Below, piece after piece: positions 1 through 8,452 of a stretch of DNA of 64,000 nucleotides. The notes under the pieces are model-generated. The model saw only the letters and a program-made list of their open reading frames with translations. It was not told where the DNA came from and did not search any database. Numbering within the stretch: position 1 is the first letter of the stretch; each line of letters opens with the position of its first letter. The DNA is taken from the NCBI GenBank assembly GCA_963827585.1, contig CAWHCK010000049.1, positions 62,001-126,000 on the forward strand, given 5' to 3'. This stretch comes from VAZQ01 sp963827585. Lineage in GTDB: Bacteria; Pseudomonadota; Alphaproteobacteria; Rhizobiales; Xanthobacteraceae. A program made the position numbers and the translations under genes.

Positions 1-37
1 GAATCAGCGCCAGCGCGCATCCCACGAGCCGGATCAT
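1..37 (-). CDS. Start of an exported or lipoprotein gene, cut by the left edge
   Basis: Only the first 12 codons are inside the window. An ATG at 37 on the minus strand is preceded by a strong ribosome-binding site (GGAGGGCAG) and reads MIRLVGCALALI, a hydrophobic stretch typical of the start of a signal peptide. The cysteine at residue 7 comes too early for a normal lipobox. Function cannot be judged. Confidence 0.35.
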   Translation of the reverse strand, partial: MIRLVGCALALI

Positions 38-285
38 GACTGCCCTCCATGACATCGGCGCAGCCGACGTCGCGCAAGTGACCTCAAGGGTCGCCGAACA
101 GGGAGGATAGCCGATTCCCGCAGCCTTGCGCATAGGGCAAAGATCGGGCACCGCTCAATTTCAGGGCATGTCCACCGACGATTGGGGGGAGATGGGCGCG
201 TGGCGAGGCGGATGGTCTCTCACCGATACACGATCGCCTAACTCCGCGCGAGCGGCCGCGAACGCCCTCGATCAAGGCCGGGCGT

Positions 286-2880
286 TCATCCCGCCAGCAC
301 CCGGCTCGCCGGAAAGGCGATCTCAACCAGCGTGCCTGCTCTCGGCGCGCTCTTGACATGGAAGCTCGCGCGGTTCGCTTCCGCCAGCGCCTTGGTCAGC
401 GGCAAACCCAGACCGGTGCCGCCCCAGCGCGCCGAGGTCGTCAGTTGACGGAACGGCTCGAGCGCAATCACCAGATCCTTGTCGCTCATGCCGATCCCGG
501 TGTCGCGCACGCGCAGGACCACGTCCCCGTTGTCGTTGAGCGCGGTCGATACGATGACCTGCCCGCCGGCGCCCGTGAACTTGATCGAGTTGGAAAGGAG
601 GTTGAGCAGGATCTGGCGCACGGAGCGCGCATCGGCGACCACCTGCGGCAGCGCCGGCGGCAGCGACGTGCGAATGATGATGCGCTCGCGGCTCGCCTGC
701 GGCTGCATGATGGCGACGCATTGCTGGGTGACGTCGTTGAGCGCCACGCTCGTGAAGGTGAGTTCGAGCTTGCCGGCCTCGATCTTGGAGAGATCGAGCA
801 GGTCGTTGATCAACGAAAGGAGGTGACCGCCCGAGGCGTGAATGTCCTTGATGTATTCGCGGTAGCGCTCATTGCCGATGGGACCGAAGCGCTCCTCCAT
901 CATGACCTCGGAAAAACCGATGATCGCATTGAGCGGGGTGCGAATCTCGTGGCTGATCTTCGCAAGAAAGTCGGATTTGGCCGACGAGGCTTTTTCCGCC
1001 TGACGCTTCGCCTCCGTGAGTTCGTCCTCCGCCTTCTTCCATTGGGTAATATCGCGAAAGACGACGCAGAGCTTGTCGGTCCGATCGCCGATCCGTCCCA
1101 CGGTCATGAACAGCGGGATGACGCCACCCTGGCGGACGCGACCGATGACTTCGCGCCCGCTATTGAGCAGGCTTGTGGTGCCGTCGCGGGTGGCGCCGTC
1201 GAGATAACCGTAGGCCCCCTCCACGCTCTCGGCAGCGAATAGCTTGGAGAACGCGCGGCCGATCAGCTCATGCGGGTCGTAGCCGAACAGCGCATGGGCG
1301 CTGCGGTTTGCGGACAGCATGCATCCTTTGCGGTCGAGCAGGATGACGCCGTCGGTGGCGGCGTCGAGAATGGAGCCGAGCTCGGCAAGGTCGGCTTGCG
1401 CGCGATTGAGCTTCTCCAACGCGTCGTTCTGGGAGGCGTCGTCGACCGAGGTTCCATCCTTGTCCTCGTGCGCGAGACCGCCCGCCGTCAGACGTTGGGT
1501 GAGCTTGCGCGAGAGTTCGCGAAAGGCATTGCGTTCGAGCGGGCTCAGGACTGGGCCGGTCGGCTCCGCCGCGGCGGTGGGAAAGGGCACGATGTTCTCG
1601 GCCAGCGCCGGCGGGGCAAACCCGGGGGCGTCGTCGGCCGACGGCGCTGCAGGCGGTGGATTCGAGGGCACGATGTCTAACGGTGCGAGGTTCCGTGCGG
1701 CGACGGCGAAGGAGTGGCGCCGCTGCGCCAAGGCGGCGAGCCGCGCGACGTCCCGGCAGACGCCAAACCCCCGATAACCGCGGAAGATGCGGTCACGGTC
1801 GAATACCGGCAGGCCCGAAAGCTCGATCGGGAGTCGGTCAAGGCTCGCATCGACCGGCCAGAACACGATGATCCCGCTCCACGTATCGTGCGTGGCGATC
1901 GAGCGTGCGACCTGTCCTTCGGGATCGAGGTCAAGTTCAGCCGCCATCTCCTGCCAGGGCCGTCCGTTGGCGGCCGCGGTCTGCGATCCAATGAGCGTGA
2001 TGAATTCGTCGGAGCCGAGCGTGAAGCGCCCGCCTTCATCCATCTGCCAGACGAAGCGAAGCGGGTGGCGTCGCTCGATCCCCGGTGATGCGCACTGGGG
2101 AGGCTTGTGCGATCCCGATGCGGGCGCCGGCTCGCCCGCTGTGGCCGATCCGGGCCGCGACGATAGTTCCGCGGCGGCTGTCGCAGACTTTTCGGTCGGG
2201 GACATGGCGCCGGATTTCCCGGCCGAGCCGGGCGCGGCAAAATTCGCGATCAGCACCGTCGCGGCCCCGCAGCCGACGCGATCGATCGAAATCTGACCGC
2301 CATGGGTGGTTCCCGCGGCATGACCGCTCGCGAGCGCATCGGCGGCAAGCGCTAGCGCTCCGAGCGTGGCGAGCGCCGTCGCGCCGCGTAGATGCGGGCG
2401 CGCGGTGTCGGTGGCGGCGATGAGATTGCCATCGGTCGCAAACGCCGCGATCGGTTCATGGGCGCCGGCGAGCAGTCGGGCAACGCGTTCGCCAAGCGGC
2501 AGGTCGGGACCTGCGCGCTCGGCCGCCACCACGAGAATGGCCGGAGTGTCGTCGGAGAGCACGATGTGCGAGCAGGCGCAGGTGAGCGTGTCTCCCATGC
2601 CCAAGCCCAACCCGCGCAGGCGCTCCAATCGGGGCGAGGCGCCGAGGGACAAGGTCCCGGCGAGCCGTGCAATCTGCGCGGCCGCGGGCTCCGCCGTGCC
2701 GAATGTGCGTGCAGCGATCGCCGCGGATGTCGGCGCTCCGAACATGGCCGCGCCGATCGGATTTGCCCACACGATACGGGTTGCATCCGTGCTCCATAGC
2801 CAAGCCGGCAGCGCGCTGGTCGCCAGCGGCGCGAGGCGACAGTCACGCAGACGGGACAGCTGGAATCCGGACGCGTTCAT
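286..2880 (-). CDS. PAS-domain sensor histidine kinase, PdhS/PleC-like
   Basis: Sensor histidine kinase of about 864 residues. The long N-terminal part has no obvious membrane segment, so it is probably cytoplasmic. It is followed by a PAS domain (AATDGVILLDRKG region) and a HisKA/HATPase core with the H-box HEIRTPLNAIIGFSEVM, an N-box (LLNLLSNSIKF) and G-boxes (DTGIGM, GGTGLGL). The sequence around and after the H-box (MMEERFGPIGN, LINDLLDLSKIEAGKLEL) is characteristic of the alphaproteobacterial PleC/DivJ/PdhS kinases that act on DivK in cell-cycle and polarity control; that role is inferred. ATG 2880 was preferred because GAAGGGG lies upstream; a GTG 24 codons earlier lacks a Shine-Dalgarno. 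No response regulator gene is next to it. Confidence 0.85.
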   Translation of the reverse strand: MNASGFQLSRLRDCRLAPLATSALPAWLWSTDATRIVWANPIGAAMFGAPTSAAIAARTFGTAEPAAAQIARLAGTLSLGASPRLERLRGLGLGMGDTLTCACSHIVLSDDTPAILVVAAERAGPDLPLGERVARLLAGAHEPIAAFATDGNLIAATDTARPHLRGATALATLGALALAADALASGHAAGTTHGGQISIDRVGCGAATVLIANFAAPGSAGKSGAMSPTEKSATAAAELSSRPGSATAGEPAPASGSHKPPQCASPGIERRHPLRFVWQMDEGGRFTLGSDEFITLIGSQTAAANGRPWQEMAAELDLDPEGQVARSIATHDTWSGIIVFWPVDASLDRLPIELSGLPVFDRDRIFRGYRGFGVCRDVARLAALAQRRHSFAVAARNLAPLDIVPSNPPPAAPSADDAPGFAPPALAENIVPFPTAAAEPTGPVLSPLERNAFRELSRKLTQRLTAGGLAHEDKDGTSVDDASQNDALEKLNRAQADLAELGSILDAATDGVILLDRKGCMLSANRSAHALFGYDPHELIGRAFSKLFAAESVEGAYGYLDGATRDGTTSLLNSGREVIGRVRQGGVIPLFMTVGRIGDRTDKLCVVFRDITQWKKAEDELTEAKRQAEKASSAKSDFLAKISHEIRTPLNAIIGFSEVMMEERFGPIGNERYREYIKDIHASGGHLLSLINDLLDLSKIEAGKLELTFTSVALNDVTQQCVAIMQPQASRERIIIRTSLPPALPQVVADARSVRQILLNLLSNSIKFTGAGGQVIVSTALNDNGDVVLRVRDTGIGMSDKDLVIALEPFRQLTTSARWGGTGLGLPLTKALAEANRASFHVKSAPRAGTLVEIAFPASRVLAG

Positions 2881-3075
2881 TCCCCGGTCGCACCCCTTCA
2901 CTCCCGCCGGACATGCCGGCGCCACCCGCACGTTGACGATTTCTAATGCCACCGCGCGCTGGCGTCCATGCGATGCCCGCCCAACTCCGCGTTCAAAAGG
3001 CGAGATAACGTTAATCGGACGGCGCAGCCATTCGGCACGCTTCTTGTTCCGCGAGTCTCCCGCGAGTCCCGCACG

Positions 3076-4245
3076 TCATGCCGCGAGCTCGCGCATGATG
3101 GCATAGAGCGCGGACTGGCCTTCGAAGCCGATGCCGGGTCGCTCGGACAGCGTGAGGTAGCTGCCCTCCAGCCGGGCGTCGTCGGCGAAGCCGCCGAAGG
3201 GGCCGAACACGCCGGGATATGATTCCGCGCCGCCGAGGCCGAATCCGCCGGCGATGGCCAGCGACATCTGATTGCCGCCGTGGGGAAATAGCGCAGTGCG
3301 CGGCCAGCCGTGGCGCTCGAGCATCGCGACGGTGCGTGCGTATTGCACGATGCCGTAGGACTGCGGCGGATCGACCTGGATGACATCGTTGCGATTCGCG
3401 CGCAATCCGCCGAACCGAACGAGATTCGCCACGTCCTGCGTCGAAAAGAGATTCTCGCCGGTTGCGAGCGGCGGGTCATAACGGCGGGCGATCTCCGCGA
3501 GCAGGGCGAAATCGAGCGGATCGCATGGCTCCTCGAACCAGCGCAACTGGAACGGTGCGAGTGCCTTGGCGTAGGCGAGGGCCTCGTCACGGCCGAACTT
3601 GGCGTTGGCATCGACTGCAAGCTGCGCACCGGGGGGCAAGATCGCCTTGACGGCTTCCACCCGGCGCACGTCCTCGGCGAGCGGCAGCCCTCCGACCTTC
3701 ATCTTCACCATGGTGTAGCCAGCGTCGAGATGGCGGCGCATCTCGTCCTGCAGATCTTGGGATGTCTGGCCCGGGGCATACCAACCGCCACCGACGTAGC
3801 AGAACACCTTGGGGGCGATCTTGCCGCCGTTGTAGCGGTCGGCCAGCAGGCGGTGGAGCGGCTTTTCCGCGATCTTCGCAACGGCGTCCCAGGCCGCGAC
3901 CTCGATCGTGCCGATCGCGATCGAGCGCTCGCTGTGGCCGCCGGATTTTTCCCGCTGCATCATCACGGCGAGGATTTTGCTCGGGTCGAAATTCCCGTGC
4001 GCCTCGTCGAGCAGCGATTGCGGATCGGCGTTCAGGACGCGCGGGATGAAACGTGCGCGCATCGCCGCCCCGCAGGCATAGCGGCCGGTCGAGTTGAAAG
4101 CGAAACCGGTGACCGGCGTGCCGTCGCGCACGACATCGGTCAACACCGCGACGACCGAGGTCGTCATCTCGGAAAAATCGAAACTCGAGTTCCTGATGTC
4201 CGATTTGAGCGGGATCGCGCGCTCGCGGATGTCGACGATGCGCAT
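3076..4245 (-). CDS. Enolase-superfamily dehydratase, L-tartrate-dehydratase-like
   Basis: 389-residue member of the mandelate racemase/muconate lactonising group. It resembles the Bradyrhizobium L-tartrate dehydratase (TarD) from end to end. Residues expected for that family are visible: KMK at 181-183, metal ligands D212, E238 and E264, and a catalytic histidine in PHGGNQ at 322. The probable reaction is dehydration of an acid sugar such as tartrate to its keto acid, but exact substrate in this superfamily cannot be read from motifs. The start at 4245 (MRIVDIRE) matches family N-termini; an in-frame start 22 codons upstream is possible. Transcribed away from the phasin genes. Confidence 0.85.
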   Translation of the reverse strand: MRIVDIRERAIPLKSDIRNSSFDFSEMTTSVVAVLTDVVRDGTPVTGFAFNSTGRYACGAAMRARFIPRVLNADPQSLLDEAHGNFDPSKILAVMMQREKSGGHSERSIAIGTIEVAAWDAVAKIAEKPLHRLLADRYNGGKIAPKVFCYVGGGWYAPGQTSQDLQDEMRRHLDAGYTMVKMKVGGLPLAEDVRRVEAVKAILPPGAQLAVDANAKFGRDEALAYAKALAPFQLRWFEEPCDPLDFALLAEIARRYDPPLATGENLFSTQDVANLVRFGGLRANRNDVIQVDPPQSYGIVQYARTVAMLERHGWPRTALFPHGGNQMSLAIAGGFGLGGAESYPGVFGPFGGFADDARLEGSYLTLSERPGIGFEGQSALYAIMRELAA

Positions 4246-4276
4246 CTTTGCGTTATTCCTGTTGATTCCTGTTACA

Positions 4277-4345
4277 GTGCGGTCCGCACGGCCGAGGGTC
4301 CAAGTCTGCATGTGTCAGTCTGCGTGCGTCAGTCCGCATGCGTCG
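4277..4345 (+). promoter_or_regulatory. Palindrome plus three 14-bp tandem repeats upstream of the first phasin
   Basis: A perfect 13-bp palindrome GTGCGGTCCGCAC lies at 4277-4289. Three tandem 14-bp units follow at 4304-4317, 4318-4331 and 4332-4345, with consensus GTCTGCRTGYGTCA. All are TGC-rich, resembling operators of the polyhydroxyalkanoate regulator PhaR, and lie about 100-165 bp before the phasin start. Binding is inferred. Confidence 0.45.
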
Positions 4346-4441
4346 TTTGGACCGGAGCCGACGAGCGGTTCAGACGTTGGTCCTCCAGCAGATTGCACGA
4401 CCGCACCGAGGATCCATGCCGGGCTAGAGCAGGAGATGACA

Positions 4442-4819
4442 ATGGCCGCCACCGATCGTTTCGATGTCCCCCCCGAAATGCGGGCGTTCGCCGAGAAGAG
4501 CGTCGAGCAAGCGAGGCAGGCCTTCGATGGCTATATTACCGCGGCCCGCCACGCCGTCAGTACGTTCGAAGGCCAGGCCGAGAGCGCACGCAGGGGTGCC
4601 AGGGATGTCACTGAAAAGGCGATGACTTTCGCCGAGCAAAACATTGCCAGCTCGTTCGAGTTCGCCCAGCAGCTGCTGCACGCACGGGATATCCAGGACG
4701 TATTGAGGCTGCAGGCCGACTACATCAAGCGGCAGATGCAGGTTCTTGGCGAGCAGGCCAAGGAGTTGGGCGAAAGCACGACCAGGGCGGCAAAGGACGC
4801 AGCCGCCCCCAAACGTTGA
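4442..4819 (+). CDS. Phasin (PHB granule-associated protein)
   Basis: About 125 residues, almost entirely helical, with the phasin_2 pattern: MRAFAEKSVEQARQAFDGY near the N-terminus, FAEQNIASSFEFAQQLLHA in the middle and LQADYIKRQMQ at the C-terminus. Phasins coat polyhydroxybutyrate granules and control their size and number. ATG 4442 sits six bases after AGGAG; a second ATG at 4436 lies directly against the AGGAG and is less likely. A second phasin gene follows after a 241-bp gap with its own promoter-like region. Confidence 0.88.
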   Translation: MAATDRFDVPPEMRAFAEKSVEQARQAFDGYITAARHAVSTFEGQAESARRGARDVTEKAMTFAEQNIASSFEFAQQLLHARDIQDVLRLQADYIKRQMQVLGEQAKELGESTTRAAKDAAAPKR

Positions 4820-4882
4820 CGGCCGGGGGCGGGTTGCGGTTCGCTTGGGCCGAAAAAATGGTTGTACAACCGACACTTGATT

Positions 4883-4930
4883 GTGCGTCGCAATATTTCT
4901 GTTGCATTGCACCAAACCCGCACCTATATT
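4883..4930 (+). promoter_or_regulatory. Promoter of the second phasin with overlapping dyad operator
   Basis: A -35-like TTGCAT (4902-4907) and a -10-like TATATT (4925-4930) are separated by exactly 17 bp. An imperfect dyad GTGCgtcGCAA (4883-4893) / TTGCattGCAC (4902-4912), with an 8-bp spacer, covers the -35 box. A separate perfect palindrome GGTTGTACAACC lies at 4860-4871. The dyad is well placed for a PhaR-type repressor to block RNA polymerase; this is inference from layout. The leader would be about 125 nt. Confidence 0.55.
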
Positions 4931-5060
4931 GGCCGGCAGTAAACGGCTGTGGCGTTTCCGTCGGGGACGACGGCCACGGACCCGTTGCCAACAAGGCACG
5001 GATCGGCTGTGGGCGCAGATCCGTGCAATGCCGGATCATCGCCCCAAAAGGACAAGACCA

Positions 5061-5555
5061 ATGACTGAGGCCACCGAGAGCACATCCAAGGCCAGATCCA
5101 AGGCCGCGCCAGCGGCGTTCGAGATGCCGAAATTCGAGCTGCCGAATTTCGAGATTCCCAAGATGGAAATCCCGGCTGCGTTTCGCGAAATCGCTGAAAA
5201 GAGCGTCTCGCAGGCGAAGGAGACCTACGAGAAGATGAAGTCCGCCGCCGAAGAGGCGACCGACGTGCTCGAAGACACCTACGCGACCGCGAGCAAGGGC
5301 GCCTCCGATTACGGCCTCAAGGTGATCGAGGTGGCGCGCGAGAACACCAATGCGGCGTTCGATTTCGCGACCCAGCTGATGACGGTGAAGTCGCTGTCCG
5401 AGATGGTCGAACTTTCGACCGCGCATACGCGCAAGCAGTTCGAGGCGCTGACCGCGCAATCCAAGGAGCTCGCCGCGATTGCGCAGAAAGTAGCCACTGA
5501 GGCCTCCGAGCCGGTCAAGGAAAGCTTCAGCAAGGTATTCAAGAAGGTTGCTTGA
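5061..5555 (+). CDS. Phasin (PHB granule-associated protein), second copy
   Basis: 164 residues. The N-terminus (residues 1-40) is rich in Ala, Lys and Pro and carries a short repeat of the form F-E-x-P-K/N. The phasin domain follows, with FREIAEKSVSQAKETYEKMK, NTNAAFDFATQLM and THTRKQFEAL matching the phasin_2 family and its neighbour at 4442. The start at 5061 follows AAAAGGA. It is followed by a strong intrinsic terminator, so it is probably monocistronic from the promoter at 4902-4930. Confidence 0.92.
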   Translation: MTEATESTSKARSKAAPAAFEMPKFELPNFEIPKMEIPAAFREIAEKSVSQAKETYEKMKSAAEEATDVLEDTYATASKGASDYGLKVIEVARENTNAAFDFATQLMTVKSLSEMVELSTAHTRKQFEALTAQSKELAAIAQKVATEASEPVKESFSKVFKKVA

Positions 5556-5599
5556 GCTTTTTTTCCGCCTGCCCCCACGCAGGACGGCTCCAGCCATCG

Positions 5600-5630
5600 A
5601 GGCCCGGGCTCACCGCTCGGGCCTTTTGTC
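5600..5630 (+). terminator. Rho-independent terminator of the second phasin gene
   Basis: A 9-bp stem GGCCCGGGC / GCTCGGGCC (one G-U pair) with loop TCACC at 5601-5623 is followed by TTTTGTC. It lies 45 bp after the phasin stop codon. Confidence 0.85.
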
Positions 5631-5657
5631 TTCGAGAGCTGCGGCGTGGGGCAGGCC

Positions 5658-5686
5658 TTGTCAAAGCAGCACAGTGCTCCTAGGTT
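5658..5686 (+). promoter_or_regulatory. Probable promoter of tRNA-His
   Basis: TTGTCA (5658-5663) and TAGGTT (5681-5686) are separated by 17 bp and lie 22 bp before the mature 5' end of the tRNA. The -10 box is a weak match. Confidence 0.35.
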
Positions 5687-5708
5687 GCGGCCGTTTTCGA
5701 CGATACGT

Positions 5709-5785
5709 GCAGCTGTAGCTCAGTTGGTTAGAGCGCTTGGCTGTGGACCAAGAGGTCGGTGGTTCGAGTCCACCCAGCTGTACCA
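5709..5785 (+). tRNA. tRNA-His (anticodon GTG)
   Basis: A full cloverleaf is visible: acceptor GCAGCTG/CAGCTGT with a G1-U72 pair; D arm GCTC/GAGC; anticodon stem CTTGG/CCAAG with loop CTGTGGA giving anticodon GTG; T arm GGTGG/CCACC with loop TTCGAGT; discriminator A73 and an encoded CCA end. Most bacteria encode an extra G at -1 and C73 in tRNA-His. Here -1 is T and 73 is A, the state known for alphaproteobacteria, which supports the taxonomic placement. Confidence 0.97.
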
Positions 5786-5814
5786 AATGTCTTGCGGCAG
5801 GATCCAATCGTCCA

Positions 5815-5887
5815 GAGCATGATCCCGAAACAGCCTGCCCCGGACTTGATCCGGGGTGGGTACCGGTTTTCGGAAAAGATCATGCTC
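5815..5887. repeat. 73-bp dispersed palindromic repeat, copy 1
   Basis: Begins GAGCATGATC and ends GATCATGCTC, with an inner hairpin CCCCGGA/TCCGGGG. A nearly identical copy is at 26722-26794. It lies between tRNA-His and the prenyl synthase gene. Confidence 0.85.
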
Positions 5888-5899
5888 CAGCAATAAGCT

Positions 5900-6859
5900 C
5901 TAGGCGGTACGCGTTGCGACGAACCGCGCCGCGGCCTTGAGAACGTCCGCATCGCTGCCGAAGGGCCTGAGCGCCGTCTGCGCCTCGGCGACCAGGCTTT
6001 CAAGCCGGCGTCTGGCGGCAGCGGGCCCGAGCACGCCGACGAGCGTGGCCTTGTGGGCGGCCGCGTCCTTGCCGGTGGCTTTGCCCACGGTCGCCGGATC
6101 GCCTTCGAGGTCGAGGAGATCGTCGGCGATCTGGAACGCCTCGCCGAGGGCGGAGCCGTAGCGGTCAAGCGCGATCCGCAGGTCATGGCTGGCTTTGCCG
6201 AGGATCGCCCCGGCCAGGCAGCCGAAACGCAGCAGCGCGCCCGTCTTCATGGCCTGCAAGGTCTTGACGTCCTGCTCGTCGAGTTTGCGCGGAGCAGCTT
6301 CGAACCGTCCCTCTGCCGCGAGATCGAGCATTTGCCCGCCCACCATGCCGCCGAGGCCGGCGGCTCGTGCCAGCGCCGAGACCAACGCGAGTCTGACTTC
6401 GGCATCAGGATGGGTCTCAGGCCGGGACAGAATGTCGAACGCGAAGGTGAGCAGGCCGTCGCCCGCGAGAACAGCGGTCGCCTCGTCGAAGGCCTTGTGC
6501 GTCGTTGGCCGACCCCGTCGCAGGTCGTCATTGTCCATGGCTGGCAAATCGTCGTGTACCAGCGAATAGCAGTGCACGCATTCCAACGCCGCGCCGGCCA
6601 TCAAGGAATTTCGCCGCCCGACGTCGAACAGCGCGGCGGATTCCACGACCAGGAATGGTCGCAAGCGCTTGCCGCCGCCGAGACTCGCATAGCGCATCGC
6701 GTCGAGCAGGCAAATCGGCCGCGCCCGTTCGCCGTCGATGGGGGCTGACGCCAGCAGGTCGTCGAGGAGCGCTTCCGTGTCATGCGCAACCTGACCGAGC
6801 CGGTCTTGAAAGACCGCCTCGACGTCCGCGTCTCTTTTCACAGCATCGATGCGGGCCAT
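5900..6859 (-). CDS. ispA: Polyprenyl synthetase (farnesyl diphosphate synthase type)
   Basis: 319 residues. Condenses isopentenyl diphosphate with an allylic diphosphate to give FPP (or GGPP). Family motifs are present: GGGKRLRPFL near residue 61, the first Asp-rich motif DDLPAMDND at 103-111 with RRGRPTTHK after it, GGQMLDL, and the second Asp-rich motif DDLLD. The insertion in the first Asp-rich motif is the bacterial IspA form. The start at 6859 (MARIDAV) was chosen because residues upstream are low-complexity and unlike the family. It points away from the hopanoid operon and could supply its FPP; product chain length cannot be read reliably. Confidence 0.88.
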   Translation of the reverse strand: MARIDAVKRDADVEAVFQDRLGQVAHDTEALLDDLLASAPIDGERARPICLLDAMRYASLGGGKRLRPFLVVESAALFDVGRRNSLMAGAALECVHCYSLVHDDLPAMDNDDLRRGRPTTHKAFDEATAVLAGDGLLTFAFDILSRPETHPDAEVRLALVSALARAAGLGGMVGGQMLDLAAEGRFEAAPRKLDEQDVKTLQAMKTGALLRFGCLAGAILGKASHDLRIALDRYGSALGEAFQIADDLLDLEGDPATVGKATGKDAAAHKATLVGVLGPAAARRRLESLVAEAQTALRPFGSDADVLKAAARFVATRTA

Positions 6860-7195
6860 TCCTTTGCCACCCAGAGAGCGTCCGACCTGTCCGCAGCACG
6901 CGCTCCACTCGTCATTTTGACACGCTTCACCGATCCCGGCCTTGCCAGAGATCGGCAGTTTCGCGCCCAGACCGGCCACGGCCGACTTGGATGCGGCTGG
7001 CCGTGTCCACCCAGCCCGAAGGCGCGCTGGTCGACAATCTATCAAGGGCTCCCCGCCCGTCCAAACTTTTCCTAGCGCAATTCATTGAATATGTTGAATT
7101 GTTTTTGCGGCGCCAGTTACTAGTGCCCCGAACCCGAAGTTCGCACATCCGTGCTGCCAGTCCGATTGCGAAGGGGCCCTAGGATCATGGAGTTG
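6860..7195. other. Intergenic, with a degenerate half-copy of the hopanoid-flanking repeat
   Basis: I see no gene here. CTAGTGCCCCG at 7120-7130 followed by CCGAAGTTCGCAC is a degenerate left half of the palindromic repeat that is intact at 7196-7270. AT-rich sequence around 7080-7110 may hold promoter elements. Confidence 0.5.
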
Positions 7196-7270
7196 CTAGT
7201 GTCCCGTGATTCCGAAGTTCGCATAAGAGTGTGCCGCGCGTGTTTGCGAGCTTCGGAATCGGGACACTAG
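7196..7270. repeat. 75-bp MITE-like palindromic repeat, copy 1 (before hpnB)
   Basis: Imperfect terminal inverted repeats of about 26 bp run inward from CTAGTGTCCCG at the left and CGGGACACTAG at the right, with GATTCCGAAG inside each arm. A second copy in the same orientation lies at 13430-13502, just after shc, so the two frame the five-gene hopanoid operon. Confidence 0.85.
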
Positions 7271-7288
7271 TCCCGAGGCGCCTCGAGC

Positions 7289-8452
7289 ATGGAACGGAGG
7301 CTGTCGCGCGTGATAGTAGTTGCTTCGATGGCACTTGCGGTCTGGCTCTACCTGCTGCTCGGCCGCGGAGCATTTTGGCGCTGCGCCGAGCGCGACGATT
7401 GGGAGACAGCAGAGTTCCCGGTCTGGCCGCGGGTCGTGGCCGTGGTGCCCGCGCGCAACGAATCCGAGTCTATCGGTGACAGCATCCGCTCGCTGCTCAC
7501 TCAGGATTACCGGGGGGAGTGGGCGGTCATCCTGGTCGACGACGACAGCAACGATGGTACCGCTGACATTGCTCGCCGGGCGGCAAATGCTGATACGCGG
7601 CTGCGCGTCGTGACCAGCGGCGGCTTGCCGGCGGGATGGACCGGGAAGCTCTGGGCGATGAAGCAGGGCATCGATGCGGCAGCGGCGCCGCCCGGGCCGC
7701 CGGATTATCTGCTGCTCACCGACGCCGATATCGTCCATGCATCTGATTCCGTCAGCCGGCTGGTCGCGCATGCCGAGGGCAGGCGCCTCGTGCTGACATC
7801 GCTGATGGTGAAGTTGCGTTGTGAAAGTTTCGCCGAGCGCGCCGGCATCCCGGCATTCATTTTTTTCTTCCAGATGCTCTATCCGTTCTCCTGCGTGAAC
7901 CGTCCGCAGAGCACGGTGGCGGCCGCCGCCGGTGGCTGCATGCTGGTCCGCGCCGAGGCGCTTCGGAACGTCGGCGGCATCGAGGTCATTCGTGGCGCGC
8001 TGATCGACGACTGCGCCTTGGCGAAGGCACTCAAAGCTCACGGCCCGATCTGGCTCGGATTGACCGAGCGCGCGCGCAGTGTGCGTCCGTACCCGGCGCT
8101 CGCCGATATCCGCCGCATGGTGGTGCGCTCGGCCTATGCGCAGTTGCGTTATTCGCCGCTTCTTCTGTTGGGAACCATGGCGGGAATGGTGCTGACCTAC
8201 CTCGTCCCCCCCTTCATGGCGATTTTCGGCGGCGGCGCCGCACGCATGATTGGAGTTGCGACCTGGGCGCTGATGGCCGCGGCCTTTCAGCCGACGCTCC
8301 GGTTCTACCGGATGTCGCCCTTGTGGGGGATCGCGCTCCCTGCGATTGCTTTGCAATACATGCTCTTCACCCTCGATTCTGCCTATCAATACGCGCGCGG
8401 CCGCGGCGGGAGCTGGAAGGGACGCGTGCAAGCCGACCTATCGAACCCATGA
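7289..8452 (+). CDS. hpnB: Hopanoid-associated glycosyltransferase HpnB
   Basis: 387-residue family 2 glycosyltransferase. An N-terminal membrane helix (about residues 7-26) is followed by the GT-A domain with VVPARNESESI, the VDDDS nucleotide-binding motif and TDADI, and by C-terminal hydrophobic segments (about 285-370). The layout and its place at the head of the hopanoid operon identify HpnB; the sugar acceptor is not established. The start lies 18 bp after the repeat at 7196-7270, so the promoter must lie in or before that repeat. It overlaps hpnC by 4 bp. Confidence 0.93.
   Translation: MERRLSRVIVVASMALAVWLYLLLGRGAFWRCAERDDWETAEFPVWPRVVAVVPARNESESIGDSIRSLLTQDYRGEWAVILVDDDSNDGTADIARRAANADTRLRVVTSGGLPAGWTGKLWAMKQGIDAAAAPPGPPDYLLLTDADIVHASDSVSRLVAHAEGRRLVLTSLMVKLRCESFAERAGIPAFIFFFQMLYPFSCVNRPQSTVAAAAGGCMLVRAEALRNVGGIEVIRGALIDDCALAKALKAHGPIWLGLTERARSVRPYPALADIRRMVVRSAYAQLRYSPLLLLGTMAGMVLTYLVPPFMAIFGGGAARMIGVATWALMAAAFQPTLRFYRMSPLWGIALPAIALQYMLFTLDSAYQYARGRGGSWKGRVQADLSNP

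Noticed and set aside
4304..4345. Possible CRISPR array
   Set aside because: The three 14-bp units are contiguous with no spacers, so this is a short tandem repeat. No CRISPR array or cas gene is seen anywhere in the window.
7185..8431. Minus-strand 411-codon frame across hpnB
   Set aside because: Antisense to hpnB and running into the palindromic repeat; no protein features.
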